This document shows, in pieces, positions 51,663 to 59,633 of a DNA stretch of 64,000 bases; the stretch's first letter is position 1; the number at the start of each line of letters is the position of its first letter. Under the pieces are notes generated by a model, which worked only from the letters and a program-made list of their open reading frames with translations, made no database searches and had not been told where the DNA came from. The position numbers and the translations under genes were made by a program. Origin of the DNA: an uncultured Bacilli bacterium (GTDB lineage: Bacteria; Bacillota_I; Bacilli_A; ML615J-28; CAG-313); the NCBI GenBank assembly GCA_934133195.1, contig CAKPAZ010000002.1:35450-99449 (forward strand), in the 5' to 3' direction.

Positions 51663-51917
51663 ATGAGACATATAGTATATAAACCCGTTGGTGTTTGTTC
51701 ATCACAAATTGACTTTGATTTAGATGATCAAAACAAAATTCATAATTTAACATTTACAAATGGCTGCCCTGGTAATTTATCAGCAATTAGCAGACTTCTT
51801 GAAGGAGCAGATGCTAAACATGCTATGGAAGTCCTACAAGGAAACAATTGTCGTAATAAGGGAACTAGTTGTGCTGATCAACTTTCAAAGGCTATCGCAA
51901 AAGCATTAAACGAATAG
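51663..51917 (+). CDS. TSCPD-domain protein (TIGR03905-like)
   Basis: An 84-residue protein with the TSCPD-domain pattern: GVCSSQIDFDL, LTFTNGCPGNLSAISRLLEG and the C-terminal GTSCADQLSKAI. Cysteines at about 11, 36, 63 and 70 may bind zinc. The domain also occurs at the C-terminus of class II ribonucleotide reductases; the stand-alone family has no established function. It has its own promoter and terminator. Confidence 0.88.
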   Translation: MRHIVYKPVGVCSSQIDFDLDDQNKIHNLTFTNGCPGNLSAISRLLEGADAKHAMEVLQGNNCRNKGTSCADQLSKAIAKALNE

Positions 51918-51921
51918 TTAA

Positions 51922-52650
51922 TTAATATCGCCATAGGTTACTATGGCCTTTTTTTCCGATTAAACTTACTACACCTAAGGCATTTAATACTTGTACAGCA
52001 TTAGATGCCTTGGATGAACTTATTTTTAAATATTTTGATATTTCCTTAGTGGTAAATTCACTTGGTAGATTATACTCTTTTAAAACATTAATATAATCTA
52101 TTTTAGTATTAAAATTGTATTCTTTAACAAATAAAGTTGGAACTTGTTTTAGTCTTACATATCCTTTAGAACGATAATGTTTTTTAGGAACAATTGTTCT
52201 AAATTCATCCATATCCATATAAACTACTTTAAATGATAAATTAGGATTATTAAGATATGATTTTATTTTATACATTTCAACTAAAATTTCTAGAGGAGTT
52301 TTCCTTTTTGGTGATTTTGTTTCACCTATGTATTCTCCATTTTCATTAATTTTATATATTTTTTTATTTCTACTTGTAGGGTATACAATTGTCACTTCAT
52401 AATCCGTGAGTAAGTAATCAAGTTTTTTCCTTAGCATATTGAAATTAGCTGTTTGAATTTCATAAATATGACTATCAATTACTACATCTGCGTATATTCT
52501 TCCAATTTTTACTTCATGACATGATTGATTAAAATTTAAGTAATACTTCATTATTCGATGAAGTATTTTTTCATTTTGGATACCAATAGAGACATTTAGT
52601 TCAGGAATATTACAGTAATTTATTGCGGCAATTAATTTTTCTTCACTCAT
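51922..52650 (-). CDS. Uncharacterised protein: PD-(D/E)XK-like core plus winged helix
   Basis: A 242-residue protein of no family I recognise. The N-terminal half reads like a restriction-endonuclease fold: a helix (EKILHRIMKYYL), then VKIGRIYADVVIDSHIYEIQT with Asp55, Glu64 and Gln66 at the positions of the D...ExK site (Lys replaced by Gln), a second helix LRKKLDYLL and a strand YEVTIVYP. The last 60 residues look like a winged helix (FTTKEISKYLKISSSKASNAVQVLNALGVV). The ATG lies four bases after the znuB stop, with AAGG upstream, so it is the last gene of the zinc operon. Nuclease activity is only a hypothesis; a DNA-binding regulator using an inactive nuclease fold is also possible. Confidence 0.65.
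   Translation of the reverse strand: MSEEKLIAAINYCNIPELNVSIGIQNEKILHRIMKYYLNFNQSCHEVKIGRIYADVVIDSHIYEIQTANFNMLRKKLDYLLTDYEVTIVYPTSRNKKIYKINENGEYIGETKSPKRKTPLEILVEMYKIKSYLNNPNLSFKVVYMDMDEFRTIVPKKHYRSKGYVRLKQVPTLFVKEYNFNTKIDYINVLKEYNLPSEFTTKEISKYLKISSSKASNAVQVLNALGVVSLIGKKGHSNLWRY
51930..51955 (+). terminator. Terminator of the TSCPD gene
   Basis: Arms GCCATAG (51930-51936) and CTATGGC (51941-51947), loop GTTA, then CTTTTTTT. It lies over the 3' end of the convergent gene at 51922. Confidence 0.85.
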
Positions 52651-52654
52651 TTAT

Positions 52655-53494
52655 TTAAGCCTTTTGGTAGGTCTTCTTTATAAAGCCTATAATTGAACAG
52701 ATGATAAAGACAATTAAATCTACAATAACAACTGAAGATGCAGATGAGAAATTAGCAAAGGCAAAGAAAGCAACAACAAAACAAAATACTGAGATTACTG
52801 CTGAAGCAATGATTACTTTTTTGAATTTATTAAATACTTGCATTGCTGAAAGAGCAGGAAGAATTATTAAACTTGATATTAATAGAGCTCCCATTATTTT
52901 AATTCCGATTACAACTGTAATAGCGGTAAAAAAGGCAAATATCATATTATAAACTTTAGTTTTAATTCCTGTTGCTTTGGCAAATTCTTCATCAAACGTG
53001 ACAGAGAAAATTCGATTATATAAAAATACAAAAATGAATATAACAATTAAGCATACTGGTAAAATGATTAAAAAGTCTTTTTTATTAGCAAGAACAATAC
53101 TACCAAACATCATACTATTAATATCTTTAGTAAAGCCTTCACTTAAAGAACCAACAAAATATCCTATTGCAAGAGCAGCACTTGATATTAATCCTATGGC
53201 CGCATCACCTTTAATCTTGGTACTTTCGCCGATTCTTAATAAAATATAAGCAACCACCATAACAATTGGAATTGCGATATAGGTTATTTTTTCATATGAA
53301 AGATTTTTAATTATTGGTGATAATGCCATTAGAATTGCGAAAACACCAAAACTTACATGACTTAATCCATCACCAATCATTGAATAACGTTTTAATACTA
53401 AAACAACTCCTAAAACAGCTGCCGTAATTGAAAGTAGAATTCCAACCATAAGAGGATAAAAAATTATGTCTAAATTTTCAAATAATTTTTCCAT
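52655..53494 (-). CDS. znuB: Zinc ABC transporter permease ZnuB
   Basis: A 279-residue ABC-3 family permease with about eight membrane helices. Family features include MIGDGLSHVSFG near residue 40 and the EEFAKATGIKTKVYN cytoplasmic segment, the coupling region in metal permeases. Two bases separate it from znuC. With ZnuA and ZnuC it forms the zinc importer. Confidence 0.93.
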   Translation of the reverse strand: MEKLFENLDIIFYPLMVGILLSITAAVLGVVLVLKRYSMIGDGLSHVSFGVFAILMALSPIIKNLSYEKITYIAIPIVMVVAYILLRIGESTKIKGDAAIGLISSAALAIGYFVGSLSEGFTKDINSMMFGSIVLANKKDFLIILPVCLIVIFIFVFLYNRIFSVTFDEEFAKATGIKTKVYNMIFAFFTAITVVIGIKIMGALLISSLIILPALSAMQVFNKFKKVIIASAVISVFCFVVAFFAFANFSSASSVVIVDLIVFIICSIIGFIKKTYQKA

Positions 53495-53496
53495 TT

Positions 53497-54216
53497 TTAT
53501 TCCTCCTCATTTTTAATTGGATGTAACTTTAACAAATTAAAGTTAAACTTTTTTTCATATTCATCTGGAGTTCCACAGAAAACTTCATTTTTATCTAGAT
53601 GAACTACTTTATTTGCGTGTCCTACAATATCTTCCATAAAGTGCGAAACTACAATAATAGTAACACCATATTCTTTATTTATTTTATCTAAAACTTTGTG
53701 AAGAGTATTACTTGTACTTAAATCTAAGCCCGTAAAAGGTTCATCCAAAACAATTAAACGATCTGTTGCACAAAGTGCTCTTGCGAGTAAGATTCTTTGT
53801 TGTTGACCTCCTGATAATTCTCTAAAAGGTTTATTAGCAAGATGAACTACTCCTAATAGAGCCATATTCTTTTTAGCAAGTTCTTTTTCTTCTTTTCTAT
53901 AAAAAGGGAACCATCCTAATCTACTTACACAACCCGATAAAACAACTTCTTGACATGATGCAGGAAATTCTGAACGGATTTGAATTTTTTGGGGAACATA
54001 TCCTATCATTTTTTTGTTGAGATTTTCATCTCTTTCAATTGTGCCAGCTACAGGTGGGAGTAGTCCCAATAGTGTTTTTAGGAAAGTAGTTTTTCCAACT
54101 CCATTGTCGCCAAATACACAAACATAGTCTCCATCATCGATTGTTAAATTAATATTTTTTACAATTACTTTATGTTCATATCCAATACATAAATTTTTAA
54201 ATTCCATTAGTGACAT
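53497..54216 (-). CDS. znuC: Zinc ABC transporter ATP-binding protein ZnuC
   Basis: A 239-residue ABC ATPase. Walker A GDNGVGKTT, Q-loop GYVPQK, signature LSGGQQQR, Walker B RLIVLDEPF and switch His in VVSHFM are intact. It energises the ZnuB permease. Its start overlaps the znuA stop by 20 bases. Confidence 0.95.
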   Translation of the reverse strand: MSLMEFKNLCIGYEHKVIVKNINLTIDDGDYVCVFGDNGVGKTTFLKTLLGLLPPVAGTIERDENLNKKMIGYVPQKIQIRSEFPASCQEVVLSGCVSRLGWFPFYRKEEKELAKKNMALLGVVHLANKPFRELSGGQQQRILLARALCATDRLIVLDEPFTGLDLSTSNTLHKVLDKINKEYGVTIIVVSHFMEDIVGHANKVVHLDKNEVFCGTPDEYEKKFNFNLLKLHPIKNEEE

Positions 54217-55228
54217 TTTCGCTTTCCCCCTTGCTTAGTAATTCACTTACTACTTGACTTTCTACACCAAGTCCTTCTGCTAAACTATATACATTTTCTT
54301 TCATTATGTCATAATATGATTTATTATTTTCAAAATCTATTTTACTAACATTATGACACGAATGAAGCAAATTAATTTTTGCTCCTGTTTCTTTGGAAAT
54401 TAGTTGTGCTACATCATCATTTAATAATTCTTTTACATATATAACTTTAACATCATTTTTCTTAATTGAATTAATAACATCAATTATTGTTGTCATTGGT
54501 GGTTCAACTTCAGTTGAGCAAGTAGCATATGTTAATACATATTCTAAATCATAATAGTGAGCCCAGTAATAAAATGAGAAAGGACTCGCAAAATACAATG
54601 TTTTAGTTGTACTTAAATTAACAACTTCTTTTATTACATTGTCTATTAATTTTAATTTTGTAATATATTCTTCAGCGTTACTATTTATTAAGTCTTTACA
54701 TTCCTTAGCTAAATCTGGACTAATTTCTAACATTTTATTTCTTATTTCATCTATCATATACTCCGCATAAACAGGATAAATCCAGTAGTGTGAATCATAA
54801 TCGTGAGCATGATGATGATGTTCTTCATCATGATCATGTTCTTCTACATTAATTAGTTCAATTCTTTCATCACTAGATAAATCTAAAACTTTTGTATAAT
54901 TATTGATTTCTAGTTTTTGTACCCAAGTTTCTAGAGTATCACTTGTATAGATGAATAGATCAGCATTTTTTATTTTAATTAAATCTGTTAAACGGGGATC
55001 AAATGTATGGGAGTCAGCTCCTGGTGGAACGATTAATGATACATCATAGTAATCATTTAATCTTTTATCACTACCTACTATCTTCTTCACAAAATCATAT
55101 TGAGGATATTGCGTTGTTACAATGATTCTTTTATTACTATCATTTCTATTAATTAATCCACAACTACATAGAAGAATTATTGTTAATAAAGAGAAGGTGA
55201 GCATCAATATTTTTTTAATTTTTTTCAT
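54197..55228 (-). CDS. znuA: Zinc-binding lipoprotein ZnuA
   Basis: A 343-residue substrate-binding lipoprotein (cluster A-I). Signal peptide with lipobox LCSC and Cys23, the family motif GADSHTFDPRLTDLIKIKNADLFIY, and a His/Asp-rich loop (EEHDHDEEHHHHAHDYDSHYW, about residues 131-151) that captures zinc. The His-rich loop and Zur context favour zinc over manganese. The ATG lies inside the end of the Fur-family gene with a 14-base overlap. Confidence 0.94.
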   Translation of the reverse strand: MKKIKKILMLTFSLLTIILLCSCGLINRNDSNKRIIVTTQYPQYDFVKKIVGSDKRLNDYYDVSLIVPPGADSHTFDPRLTDLIKIKNADLFIYTSDTLETWVQKLEINNYTKVLDLSSDERIELINVEEHDHDEEHHHHAHDYDSHYWIYPVYAEYMIDEIRNKMLEISPDLAKECKDLINSNAEEYITKLKLIDNVIKEVVNLSTTKTLYFASPFSFYYWAHYYDLEYVLTYATCSTEVEPPMTTIIDVINSIKKNDVKVIYVKELLNDDVAQLISKETGAKINLLHSCHNVSKIDFENNKSYYDIMKENVYSLAEGLGVESQVVSELLSKGESENVTNGI

Positions 55229-55634
55229 GTTTCATGCACTCCTTACAAATTCCATAAAAGACAACCTTGGAAGGATCTATTTCAAAATCACATGTTTTTT
55301 TGATTTTATTATTTAGTCCTACTAAATTCAAATCATCTACATGAATAATTTTGCCACATGAATTGCACATTAAGTGATACACTTGATGTGATGATGATTC
55401 ATCGCCTATATACTGATAACATGAATGCATATTATCAAGAATATATTTTTTTACTTCACCTTGTTCAATTAATACATCCAAGTAACGATACAATGTTGCC
55501 TTACTGACAGGAGTTTGTTCGTTCTTTAAGGCAGTTAACATTTGTTCAGCTGTCATATGTAGGTTATGATTTTTTTGTAATAAATCTAAAATTACTTGTT
55601 TTTGTTTGGTTTGGTAATTTTTAACTTGATTCAT
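55215..55634 (-). CDS. zur: Fur-family repressor, probably Zur
   Basis: A 139-residue Fur/Zur/PerR protein. The DNA-binding wing region is TPVSKATLYRYLDVLIEQGEV, the regulatory site HQVYHLMC, and two CxxC pairs (CNSC and CKEC) hold structural zinc. It is the first gene of zur-znuA-znuC-znuB-51922. Operon membership with a zinc importer and the 11-3-11 palindrome in its promoter make Zur the best assignment. Confidence 0.9.
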   Translation of the reverse strand: MNQVKNYQTKQKQVILDLLQKNHNLHMTAEQMLTALKNEQTPVSKATLYRYLDVLIEQGEVKKYILDNMHSCYQYIGDESSSHQVYHLMCNSCGKIIHVDDLNLVGLNNKIKKTCDFEIDPSKVVFYGICKECMKHEKN

Positions 55635-55648
55635 AAGATTCCCCCTTA

Positions 55649-55706
55649 TAAATTGAAACTCAGTTTCAATTTACATTATTATACTTAAATTATTTCTTTT
55701 AGTCAA
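55649..55706 (-). promoter_or_regulatory. Zur box and promoter of the zinc operon
   Basis: Minus-strand TTGACT (55701-55706) and TATAAT (55678-55683), spacing 17. The transcription start region is covered by a perfect palindrome with arms TAAATTGAAAC (55649-55659) and GTTTCAATTTA (55663-55673) and spacer TCA. Confidence 0.82.
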
Positions 55707-55730
55707 GAAATATAAAATATTAATAAATAA

Positions 55731-55754
55731 AAAGACATCTTCAATGATGTCTTT
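55731..55754 (-). terminator. Terminator of the 55753-58992 gene unit
   Basis: Perfect 9-bp arms AAAGACATC (55731-55739) and GATGTCTTT (55746-55754), with a T-rich tail on the minus strand. Confidence 0.82.
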
Positions 55755-56067
55755 AATTTAGTTCTTCAGATGCATAATTTTTTTCATGGCATGATGGACA
55801 AACTACTAGTTTTTCTCCTTTATTATTTCTAGGAGAAAAAGTATCTTTAAACATATTTATTTTAAACTTGTGTTGACATTTTGGACAAGTATATTTTATG
55901 GTTAAACTTCTTACTAGATGCATACCAAAAAATCCAATAACTAATGTTGCTCCAAAAACTAATAGCATAATAATACCTGGAAAAACAACATTTAAAACTA
56001 ATTCTGCGACTAAAGCTACTACATATATAATTAAATATATAAATTGAATTTTTACCGATTTCTTCAT
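55753..56067 (-). CDS. Two-TM zinc-ribbon membrane protein
   Basis: A 104-residue protein with two adjacent membrane helices (about 9-29 and 32-52), then a zinc ribbon with CPKC and CPSC (about 60-95). No family name can be given. The ATG follows GAGGT, 11 bases after the HAD gene's stop, so it is the final gene of the unit. Zinc ribbons also occur at its first gene (58435). Confidence 0.75.
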   Translation of the reverse strand: MKKSVKIQFIYLIIYVVALVAELVLNVVFPGIIMLLVFGATLVIGFFGMHLVRSLTIKYTCPKCQHKFKINMFKDTFSPRNNKGEKLVVCPSCHEKNYASEELN

Positions 56068-56078
56068 GTTTTAGACCT

Positions 56079-56942
56079 CTATTTTTTAGTTTGTGCTTCT
56101 ATTGATTCTTTTAATTCTTGTTCATGTCGACGTTCTAAATAGTCTACAATTGCCATTTTCTTTATAAGTTGTTTAACGATATTTTCCAACTCACAGTCTT
56201 TTGAGTAGTCTGCATAAGCAATATATCCAACTCGATTTTCTTGAATTAACTTATATGCTTTATCTTCTTCTCCTTGATGATATATCGCAATTGACTCTCC
56301 ACCTCTATCTCTTACCACTGTCATACAAGGAACATCTGTTAAACCATCTCCAATATAAATCATATTACGATATGGAATTCTACGATCATTTTCTGATACA
56401 TATGAATTTAACGTATAATCATCAACTGTATCTAATACACCTTTTGATATTCTAAAAATGAATTGCGTTTTGGTGGTAAAGTTAATAGCTTGTTGTGCCC
56501 AGTCGGCATTTCCTCTTTCATTGTAATGAAACTCACAAGCGTAGATTCTTTTAAAGTATTTTGCGATTGGAGTACCTTCTATTATTTCAGAAAGTCCTGA
56601 TGAAATGATATAGTGTTCTACAATTACACCTTCATTTTTAGCAATCTCACCAATTCTTTTGAACCAAGTTTTAACACCTTTTAAAAGTACAACATCTTTA
56701 CCTAATTCTTTGAAGGCTTCCTTGGTAATTGGGATATCTTTTTTCTTGGCTAATTTTATCATTAAGTACATATATGCAAGGATTCTATCCATACTATTTT
56801 TTACTGATATTTTGTTTGCTTCTCCCCAAAATTCTTCTGCGCTCATTCCAATACTTGGAATAAAACTATACTCCTGCATATCTTTTTCGCATAATGTTTT
56901 ATCAAAATCATACATTAATGCGATAATTGGTTTATTCCCCAT
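56079..56942 (-). CDS. HAD-family phosphatase (phosphoserine-phosphatase-like)
   Basis: A 287-residue HAD hydrolase. Motif I YDFDKTLCEKD has the two catalytic aspartates, motif II IISSG a conserved Ser, and motif IV IGDGLTDVPC the metal ligands. A helical cap follows motif I (C1 type). The substrate is not identifiable; a small phosphorylated metabolite is likely. It follows a sugar-isomerase-like gene after 10 bases, suggesting a common pathway. Confidence 0.86.
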   Translation of the reverse strand: MGNKPIIALMYDFDKTLCEKDMQEYSFIPSIGMSAEEFWGEANKISVKNSMDRILAYMYLMIKLAKKKDIPITKEAFKELGKDVVLLKGVKTWFKRIGEIAKNEGVIVEHYIISSGLSEIIEGTPIAKYFKRIYACEFHYNERGNADWAQQAINFTTKTQFIFRISKGVLDTVDDYTLNSYVSENDRRIPYRNMIYIGDGLTDVPCMTVVRDRGGESIAIYHQGEEDKAYKLIQENRVGYIAYADYSKDCELENIVKQLIKKMAIVDYLERRHEQELKESIEAQTKK

Positions 56943-56952
56943 ATATATTCTC

Positions 56953-57765
56953 CTATTCTAATTTTTTTTCAATTTCCATTACTTTGTTGGCTGTTGCCAT
57001 TAAATCTTCATATGTTTTAAATAATACTTCTGAACTATATAATCCCTTATAACCAATATTTTTTAATGTTTGGAAGTAACTAACAAAATTAATATTTCCA
57101 CTTCCTATTGGTCCATGTTGATCAGTAGTACCATTGTTATCGCTAATATGAACATGCCATAAATAATCTTTTAACAATTCAACAAAATCATTAACTTCTG
57201 ATTTTGATGGTGTTTGTGAAGCATTGCAATGTCCACAATCAAAAGTTAATTTTACTTCATTATTAAAATTAGATAAATAATCGTACATTTCTTCTTTGGT
57301 AAGACATAGTTGATTACTTCCTACTAAGTTTTCAATCATAATTGTCATGCCATACTTTTTCGCATAATCTTTCATTTTCATAACATTACTAATTGATAGT
57401 TTAGTAGCTTCTTCTTTTGTTAGAGTTCCATCACAATCTCCAGGATGTAATGTTAATTTCTTAATGTTAAATATAGCTGCGAAATCTATTGCTTCATAAT
57501 ATCTATTCATTATTTCATCAAGATTGGTATAACTAGCTATATTGTTTTGTATTCCATGAGGAAGATGACAAACTATTTCAAAGTTATCATATTTCATTAA
57601 ATCTTTAATAGCTTTAATATAGTTTTCATATTGTTCCTTTGATGTATCATAAGGGTAGAAAATTTCACATCCCTGATACATACCAGTTTTAACTAAATGT
57701 TCTTCATAACTTTTAATTTCTTCTATTGTTCTATTTTGATTAATTGTAAAACATTTTCTTATCAT
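56953..57765 (-). CDS. Xylose-isomerase-like TIM-barrel sugar isomerase/epimerase
   Basis: A 270-residue AP-endonuclease-2/xylose-isomerase fold. Metal-ligand signatures are LTLHPGDC (His), MIENLVG (Glu), LTFDCGHCN (Asp, His), WHVHISDNNGTTDQH (His, Asp, His) and the final YSSEVLF (Glu), so a divalent-metal isomerase or epimerase is plausible. The substrate is unknown. It overlaps the upstream regulator gene by four bases. Confidence 0.84.
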   Translation of the reverse strand: MIRKCFTINQNRTIEEIKSYEEHLVKTGMYQGCEIFYPYDTSKEQYENYIKAIKDLMKYDNFEIVCHLPHGIQNNIASYTNLDEIMNRYYEAIDFAAIFNIKKLTLHPGDCDGTLTKEEATKLSISNVMKMKDYAKKYGMTIMIENLVGSNQLCLTKEEMYDYLSNFNNEVKLTFDCGHCNASQTPSKSEVNDFVELLKDYLWHVHISDNNGTTDQHGPIGSGNINFVSYFQTLKNIGYKGLYSSEVLFKTYEDLMATANKVMEIEKKLE

Positions 57766-58442
57766 AAATGATTCTTACCTCTTTTCACTATTAATGTAAT
57801 TATTTTATATATATAATAAGGTATAGTAATAATTGCTCCTACTATTAACACAAGCCAAAACAATGTTGTTATCCAAAGTAAATGCCAAAGTTGAAATTGA
57901 TAATGATATCTTCCTGCCATATTAATTGTAAAGATAACACCACTAATGGCTGAGCATGCAAGATATGAAAATATTACTCTTGATGTATCTGTAAATATTA
58001 TTTCTTCATTTTGTGAGTTAATGAAATCCTGATATGGTTTTAACAAAAAGAAGGCAATAATAAAGACTAAAGGAACTCCTATTAAATAAAGTAAATCAAG
58101 CAATACTTTTTTTCTACTACCATAATACCAATCATAACTACTACGTGTTGCACTTTTTTTCATAGCTATCGTTGTTTCATTTCTTTCCTTTAGAATATCT
58201 CTTGTCATCATATCATAATAACTAATTCTAAGTATTGGAATCATTTTCTTTACTAACGCTTCATTAGGTATAATGATTCCTTTTTCTATTTCTTGAAGTT
58301 CCTCTAGTGATATATCAATCATTTCAGAAAAACTTTTTTGTGTTAATCTCTTTTCTTCACGTAATTGACGAATGTTTGTACCTATTGCTGGATTCGAACT
58401 AGGTATTTCTAACTCATCATAATCTTCATCATATCTATTCAT
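57762..58442 (-). CDS. XRE-family helix-turn-helix protein with transmembrane C-terminus
   Basis: A 226-residue protein. An XRE domain (about 20-80: IGTNIRQLREEKRLTQKSFSEMIDISLEELQEIEKG) is followed by four membrane helices (about 115-215). Such membrane-bound regulators are common in Bacillota and may sense envelope or lipid signals. It overlaps the preceding gene by eight bases and the following isomerase gene by four. Confidence 0.82.
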   Translation of the reverse strand: MNRYDEDYDELEIPSSNPAIGTNIRQLREEKRLTQKSFSEMIDISLEELQEIEKGIIIPNEALVKKMIPILRISYYDMMTRDILKERNETTIAMKKSATRSSYDWYYGSRKKVLLDLLYLIGVPLVFIIAFFLLKPYQDFINSQNEEIIFTDTSRVIFSYLACSAISGVIFTINMAGRYHYQFQLWHLLWITTLFWLVLIVGAIITIPYYIYKIITLIVKRGKNHL

Positions 58443-58992
58443 TTACTGACTCCTTTGGTAGAATTATAATAGTAACTTGATTATTGTATTTTTTTTGTTC
58501 TCCATCATCTTTTACCGTAAAGGTTAAAACAAGATGATCTTCTTTAACTCCTTCTATAACGAAATTATTATCAATAATTTGATAGTAAAAAGAAATCTCA
58601 TTTAATTCTTTGTAATAAGAACTTGTAATTTCCATTCTTACGTTTTTGGAAGATACTTTATTATAATAATTAACTTTAATCGTTATTTTATCTCCTGTTT
58701 TTACCTCATAGTAATTGATAGGAATATCTATATGTCCTTTAGGTTCACAAGCGATAAGGGCAGCAATCAAAATAACTATTAAAATGGGAATTAGAGAAAT
58801 ATATAATACCTTTCTTAATTTCTTCTTATCTTGGGTTTTTTTGTTTTGAGTTGTTATTTCATCTATCAAACTTGTATCATCTAATTCTTCTTTAGTGTAT
58901 TCTTTTTCTGCACTAATGTTTTTTCCACATACACAACATTTGATTGCATTTTTTTCTTCGTTGATAGCAGAGCAATAAGGACATATCTTCAT
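58435..58992 (-). CDS. Zinc-ribbon single-pass membrane protein
   Basis: A 185-residue protein: N-terminal zinc ribbon (CPYCSAINEEKNAIKCCVCGK, about 4-25), an acidic linker, one membrane helix (about 66-85), and an outward domain of about 100 residues with beta-rich character (YYEVKTGDKITIKVNYYNK). Similar zinc-ribbon-TM proteins have no known function. It heads the six-gene unit; the ATG follows AAGGAGAT, with a TATAAT upstream. Confidence 0.78.
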   Translation of the reverse strand: MKICPYCSAINEEKNAIKCCVCGKNISAEKEYTKEELDDTSLIDEITTQNKKTQDKKKLRKVLYISLIPILIVILIAALIACEPKGHIDIPINYYEVKTGDKITIKVNYYNKVSSKNVRMEITSSYYKELNEISFYYQIIDNNFVIEGVKEDHLVLTFTVKDDGEQKKYNNQVTIIILPKESVNE

Positions 58993-59044
58993 AATATTAA
59001 TCTCCTTTTCCTTATTATACCATAATATTAAATTTTTTTATAAA

Positions 59045-59077
59045 AAAAAGCCTATTAAAAGAAACCTTTTAATAAGC
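59045..59077 (-). terminator. Terminator of the 59084 gene
   Basis: Arms GCCTATTAAAAG (59050-59061) and CTTTTAATAAGC (59066-59077) pair fully with one G-U on the minus strand, loop AAAC, followed by eight T's. Confidence 0.9.
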
Positions 59078-59083
59078 AAATTT

Positions 59084-59515
59084 TTAAAATGCTAAATTTA
59101 ATTTATCAGTATCACTGTTGTGACTTAACACTTTTATAAAATCAATTAATACTTCACGAATCCATAATACATATTGTTTAATTGGTGAAATTACACCACT
59201 ATATATACGAGACACAATTGCACGAAGCAATGTTGCTAAATTTACATTCTTAAAATCAGGAAGTGCCTTAGAGGAAGTAAATCTAACTTTTGTCGTACAT
59301 AACTCTACAATTTGCATAGGTTTAATATTAATAATCATCTTGACAACTTCTAAATCACGGCACATTGTAAATACATAATGATATATACCTATGACTACTA
59401 GAACACCAAGCATTTTAATGGTTTTGTTTCTAGTCTTGGAATTTAGAAGTAACACTAAAACAGGAATTAAAACTAATAAATCAATTTGTTTTATTACATT
59501 TATTATATAGTCCAT
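59084..59515 (-). CDS. Small membrane protein of unknown family
   Basis: A 143-residue protein with two hydrophobic helices (about 7-25 and 33-52) followed by a soluble, helical part with a basic segment near VKMIINIKPMQIVELCTTKV. No family is recognised. AAAGGAGGAAG precedes the ATG, and it has its own promoter and terminator. It lies between AarF and the six-gene unit without obvious link to either. Confidence 0.72.
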   Translation of the reverse strand: MDYIINVIKQIDLLVLIPVLVLLLNSKTRNKTIKMLGVLVVIGIYHYVFTMCRDLEVVKMIINIKPMQIVELCTTKVRFTSSKALPDFKNVNLATLLRAIVSRIYSGVISPIKQYVLWIREVLIDFIKVLSHNSDTDKLNLAF

Positions 59516-59541
59516 ATGCTTCCTCCTTTCACTTTTGAAAT

Positions 59542-59570
59542 ATTATACCATTTTTTGTGCAATAAATCAA
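59542..59570 (-). promoter_or_regulatory. Promoter of the 59084 gene
   Basis: Minus-strand TTGATT (59565-59570) and TATAAT (59542-59547), spacing 17. Confidence 0.72.
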
Positions 59571-59633
59571 GTGAAATCTAGCTGTTTTTAATCAGAATGC
59601 ATATAGATTAGACTAGAAAGCATAGCTTTTTTT

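Noticed and set aside
51922..52650. Restriction-modification or toxin-antitoxin component
   Set aside because: No methylase, specificity subunit or small partner gene is adjacent; the gene is coupled to znuB instead.
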